Positions 5,468-6,872 of a stretch of 6,872 nt of DNA are shown here, one piece after another. Under the pieces are notes generated by a model. That model was given only the letters and a program-made list of their open reading frames with translations, was not told the DNA's origin and ran no database searches. Every line of letters starts with the position of its first letter. Position 1 is the first letter of the stretch. Both the position numbers and the translations under genes were made by a program. Location of the stretch: the NCBI GenBank assembly GCA_023431245.1, contig JAEYXO010000139.1, positions 1 to 6,872 of the forward strand, read 5' to 3'. Source of the DNA: Pseudomonadota bacterium. Lineage in GTDB: Bacteria > Pseudomonadota > Gammaproteobacteria > Burkholderiales > SG8-41.

Positions 5468-5515
5468 CATGCGCTGGTCACGACACCCCCGATACGCGTA
5501 CTCCTCCTACTGCCG

Positions 5516-6872
5516 ATGCTGCGCGCCTTCCTGAAGCTGTTGCTGGGCCTCATGTTCCGGGTACGCGTGGACGGCCGGATCGATGCGCTGCTGCGCGGGC
5601 GGCCGCTGGTGCTGGCCAGCCACGACTCCCTGTTCGATGCCCTGCTGGTCGCGCTGTTCCTGCCCGGCGCGCCGCTGATCGTGCTGCCGCGGGCGCTTGC
5701 CGGGCATCGCATCGGCGCCCTGGTGCGGCGCCTAGCCGACTGTGTCGAACCGGGGGATGCCGGCGGCGCCGCGGTCAAGCGCCTGGTGCGCGAGGTGCGG
5801 GCGGGGCGTCCGGTGGTGATGTTTCCTCAGGACCGGGTGAGCACCACCGGCAGCACGATGAAAGTCTATGGCGCCGCCGGAGTCGTTGCGCTGCGTGCGG
5901 ATGCCGATGTCATTCCGCTGCGCATCCACGGCACGCTGCACACGCGCTGGGCGGCGACCGGCCCGCGCTGGCCGCGGCGGCGTTTCCCGAAGGTGACGAT
6001 GCAGCTGCTGCCGCCGGTGCGTTTTGCGCCGCCGGCTGCCGGTGGCGCCGGTTCGCGGCGCCAGCGCATCAACGATGAACTGCAGGGCATCATGCAGCGG
6101 GCCTGGGCCGCAGCCGGGCCGCGGCACTCGCTGTTCCGGGCGCTGCTGGAGGCGGCTGCGCTGCACGGCCGCCGCAACCGCATCTTCGAGGATGTCCGCG
6201 GCCAGATCACCACCTATGCCGATCTGCTGAAGGGGTCGTTTGCACTGGGCCGGCTGACCGCCGGGTTCACACAGCCGGGTGAGCGCGTGGGCGTGCTGAT
6301 GCCGAACATCGGGGCCACCGTGTGTCTGGTTTTCGGGCTGGTTTCGCGCGGCCGGGCGGCGGCGATGCTCAACTATTCCAGCGGAGCCGAATCGGTGCGC
6401 GGCGCCTGCGCGGCGGCCACCATCAGGACCGTGATCACTTCACGCAGCTTCGTCGAGGTCGCCCGCCTGCAGCACCTGCTCGAGGCGCTGTCCTCCTGCC
6501 GGATAGTCTATGTCGAGGACTTGCGCGGAGCGATGCGCCTTGCCGACAAGCTGTGGATCCTGCGCGCGCTGCTGCATCCGCGCAGCGCGCTGCCGGATAC
6601 CGATCCCGCGGCGACCGCGGTGGTGCTGTTCACGTCGGGCTCCGAGGCGCGTCCCAAGGGCGTCGCGCTGTCACAGGAGGGCATGCTGGCATCGATGGCG
6701 CAGCTGCGAGCGGTGATCGACTTCGGCCCCGACGACAAGTATCTGAATGCGCTGCCGATGTACCACATTTTCGGCCTGGTGGTCGGCACGCTGATGCCGC
6801 TGCTGACCGGCACCCGGCTCTTCCTCTACACCAATCCGCTGCATTACAAGGTGATTCCGGAATACGCCTACA
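5516..6872 (+). CDS. aas: Aas: 2-acylglycerophosphoethanolamine acyltransferase / acyl-ACP synthetase, 3'-partial
   Basis: A bifunctional inner-membrane enzyme. The C-terminal part activates fatty acids with ATP onto ACP, and the N-terminal part transfers the acyl group to lysophosphatidylethanolamine. The frame is open from ATG 5516 to the window end (452 codons visible; E. coli Aas has about 719). Residues 1–200 are a PlsC-like acyltransferase with HX4D (H36–D41) and the block-III region VVMFPQDR–STTGSTMKVYGAAG (100–122). Residues from about 205 are an AMP-binding ligase with LMPN, AAMLNYSSG, YVEDLR, the P-loop TSGSEARPKGVALS (373–386), LPMYHIFGLVVG and PLHYKVIPE. Alignment with E. coli Aas holds from the first residue (MLxxF…RVRVxG), which fixes the start although no Shine-Dalgarno is seen; TCCTCC (5502–5507) lies where one would be expected. 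Odd: block III is FPQDR where E. coli has FPEGR, so acyltransferase activity may be impaired. It is divergent from rpfF. A stand-alone acyl-ACP ligase role is an alternative. Confidence 0.87.
   Translation, partial: MLRAFLKLLLGLMFRVRVDGRIDALLRGRPLVLASHDSLFDALLVALFLPGAPLIVLPRALAGHRIGALVRRLADCVEPGDAGGAAVKRLVREVRAGRPVVMFPQDRVSTTGSTMKVYGAAGVVALRADADVIPLRIHGTLHTRWAATGPRWPRRRFPKVTMQLLPPVRFAPPAAGGAGSRRQRINDELQGIMQRAWAAAGPRHSLFRALLEAAALHGRRNRIFEDVRGQITTYADLLKGSFALGRLTAGFTQPGERVGVLMPNIGATVCLVFGLVSRGRAAAMLNYSSGAESVRGACAAATIRTVITSRSFVEVARLQHLLEALSSCRIVYVEDLRGAMRLADKLWILRALLHPRSALPDTDPAATAVVLFTSGSEARPKGVALSQEGMLASMAQLRAVIDFGPDDKYLNALPMYHIFGLVVGTLMPLLTGTRLFLYTNPLHYKVIPEYAY

Larger units (their letters stand above)
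5178..5515. other. Divergent intergenic regulatory region between rpfF and aas
   Basis: These 338 bp hold no gene I can support. The part nearest rpfF (5178–5270) would be an untranslated leader of about 110 nt. An AT-rich island at about 5265–5325 stands out sharply from the high-GC surroundings and holds the candidate rpfF promoter and palindromes. The part nearest aas (5331–5515) is GC-rich, with several dyads (5338–5351, 5385–5402) and a candidate aas promoter. Two divergent transcripts sharing one region suggests joint control, which is inference. Confidence 0.7.

Noticed and set aside
5469..5534. 21-codon leader ORF overlapping the start of aas
   Set aside because: ATG 5469 ends in TGA 5532–5534, but no ribosome site is at the right distance and it would start before the predicted transcription start (about 5474).
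5732..6213. − strand open frames opposite aas
   Set aside because: Arg, Pro and His rich shadows; the + strand reads through as Aas with conserved motifs from 5516 to the window end.

Overview
High-GC proteobacterial chromosome segment, most likely a gamma- or betaproteobacterium. The evidence for this is the end of a nuo (complex I) operon running nuoN–DUF2818–Nudix, an Aas protein that aligns from its first residue with enterobacterial Aas, and an RpfF-type DSF synthase. No tRNA, rRNA, CRISPR, IS element or phage gene was seen.

Left part (1–2201, + strand): the 3' end of nuoN (its start lies outside the window), a small DUF2818 membrane protein 3 nt downstream, and an ADP-ribose-pyrophosphatase-like Nudix hydrolase 17 nt further on. 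The three look co-transcribed. The nuoN reading frame carries an in-frame TAG at 1126–1128. Beyond it the same frame continues as recognisable NuoN C-terminus to the normal stop at 1303–1305. The TAG replaces a tyrosine of the conserved YLR-containing helix, so this is either a real nonsense mutation or a base error.

Middle part (2220–5177, − strand): transcribed right to left, a DSF synthase gene (rpfF) is followed at once by a MerR-type HTH–PAS–GGDEF–EAL gene. The pair recalls the rpfF/rpfR module of Burkholderia, in which a PAS-GGDEF-EAL protein is the DSF receptor. Here the N-terminal sensor position is taken by a DNA-binding domain. Both c-di-GMP domains are degenerate: GGDEF reads GEDQF, and the EAL general-base glutamate of the EGVE motif is lysine. 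The protein therefore looks like a ligand-controlled transcription factor more than an enzyme.

Right part (5178–6872): a 338-bp divergent intergenic region holds an AT-rich island with a good candidate rpfF promoter whose spacer is a palindrome, an 18-bp GC palindrome, and a candidate promoter for the rightward gene. That gene is aas (acyltransferase plus acyl-ACP synthetase) and runs off the window end.

Working hypothesis: 4154–2220, rpfF and aas form a DSF-type fatty-acid signalling locus. RpfF makes the signal and free fatty acids, the MerR-PAS-GGDEF-EAL protein senses signal and/or c-di-GMP and regulates transcription, and Aas re-activates free acids as RpfB (acyl-CoA ligase) does in Xanthomonas. 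Gene identities are well supported; the functional linkage is inference.
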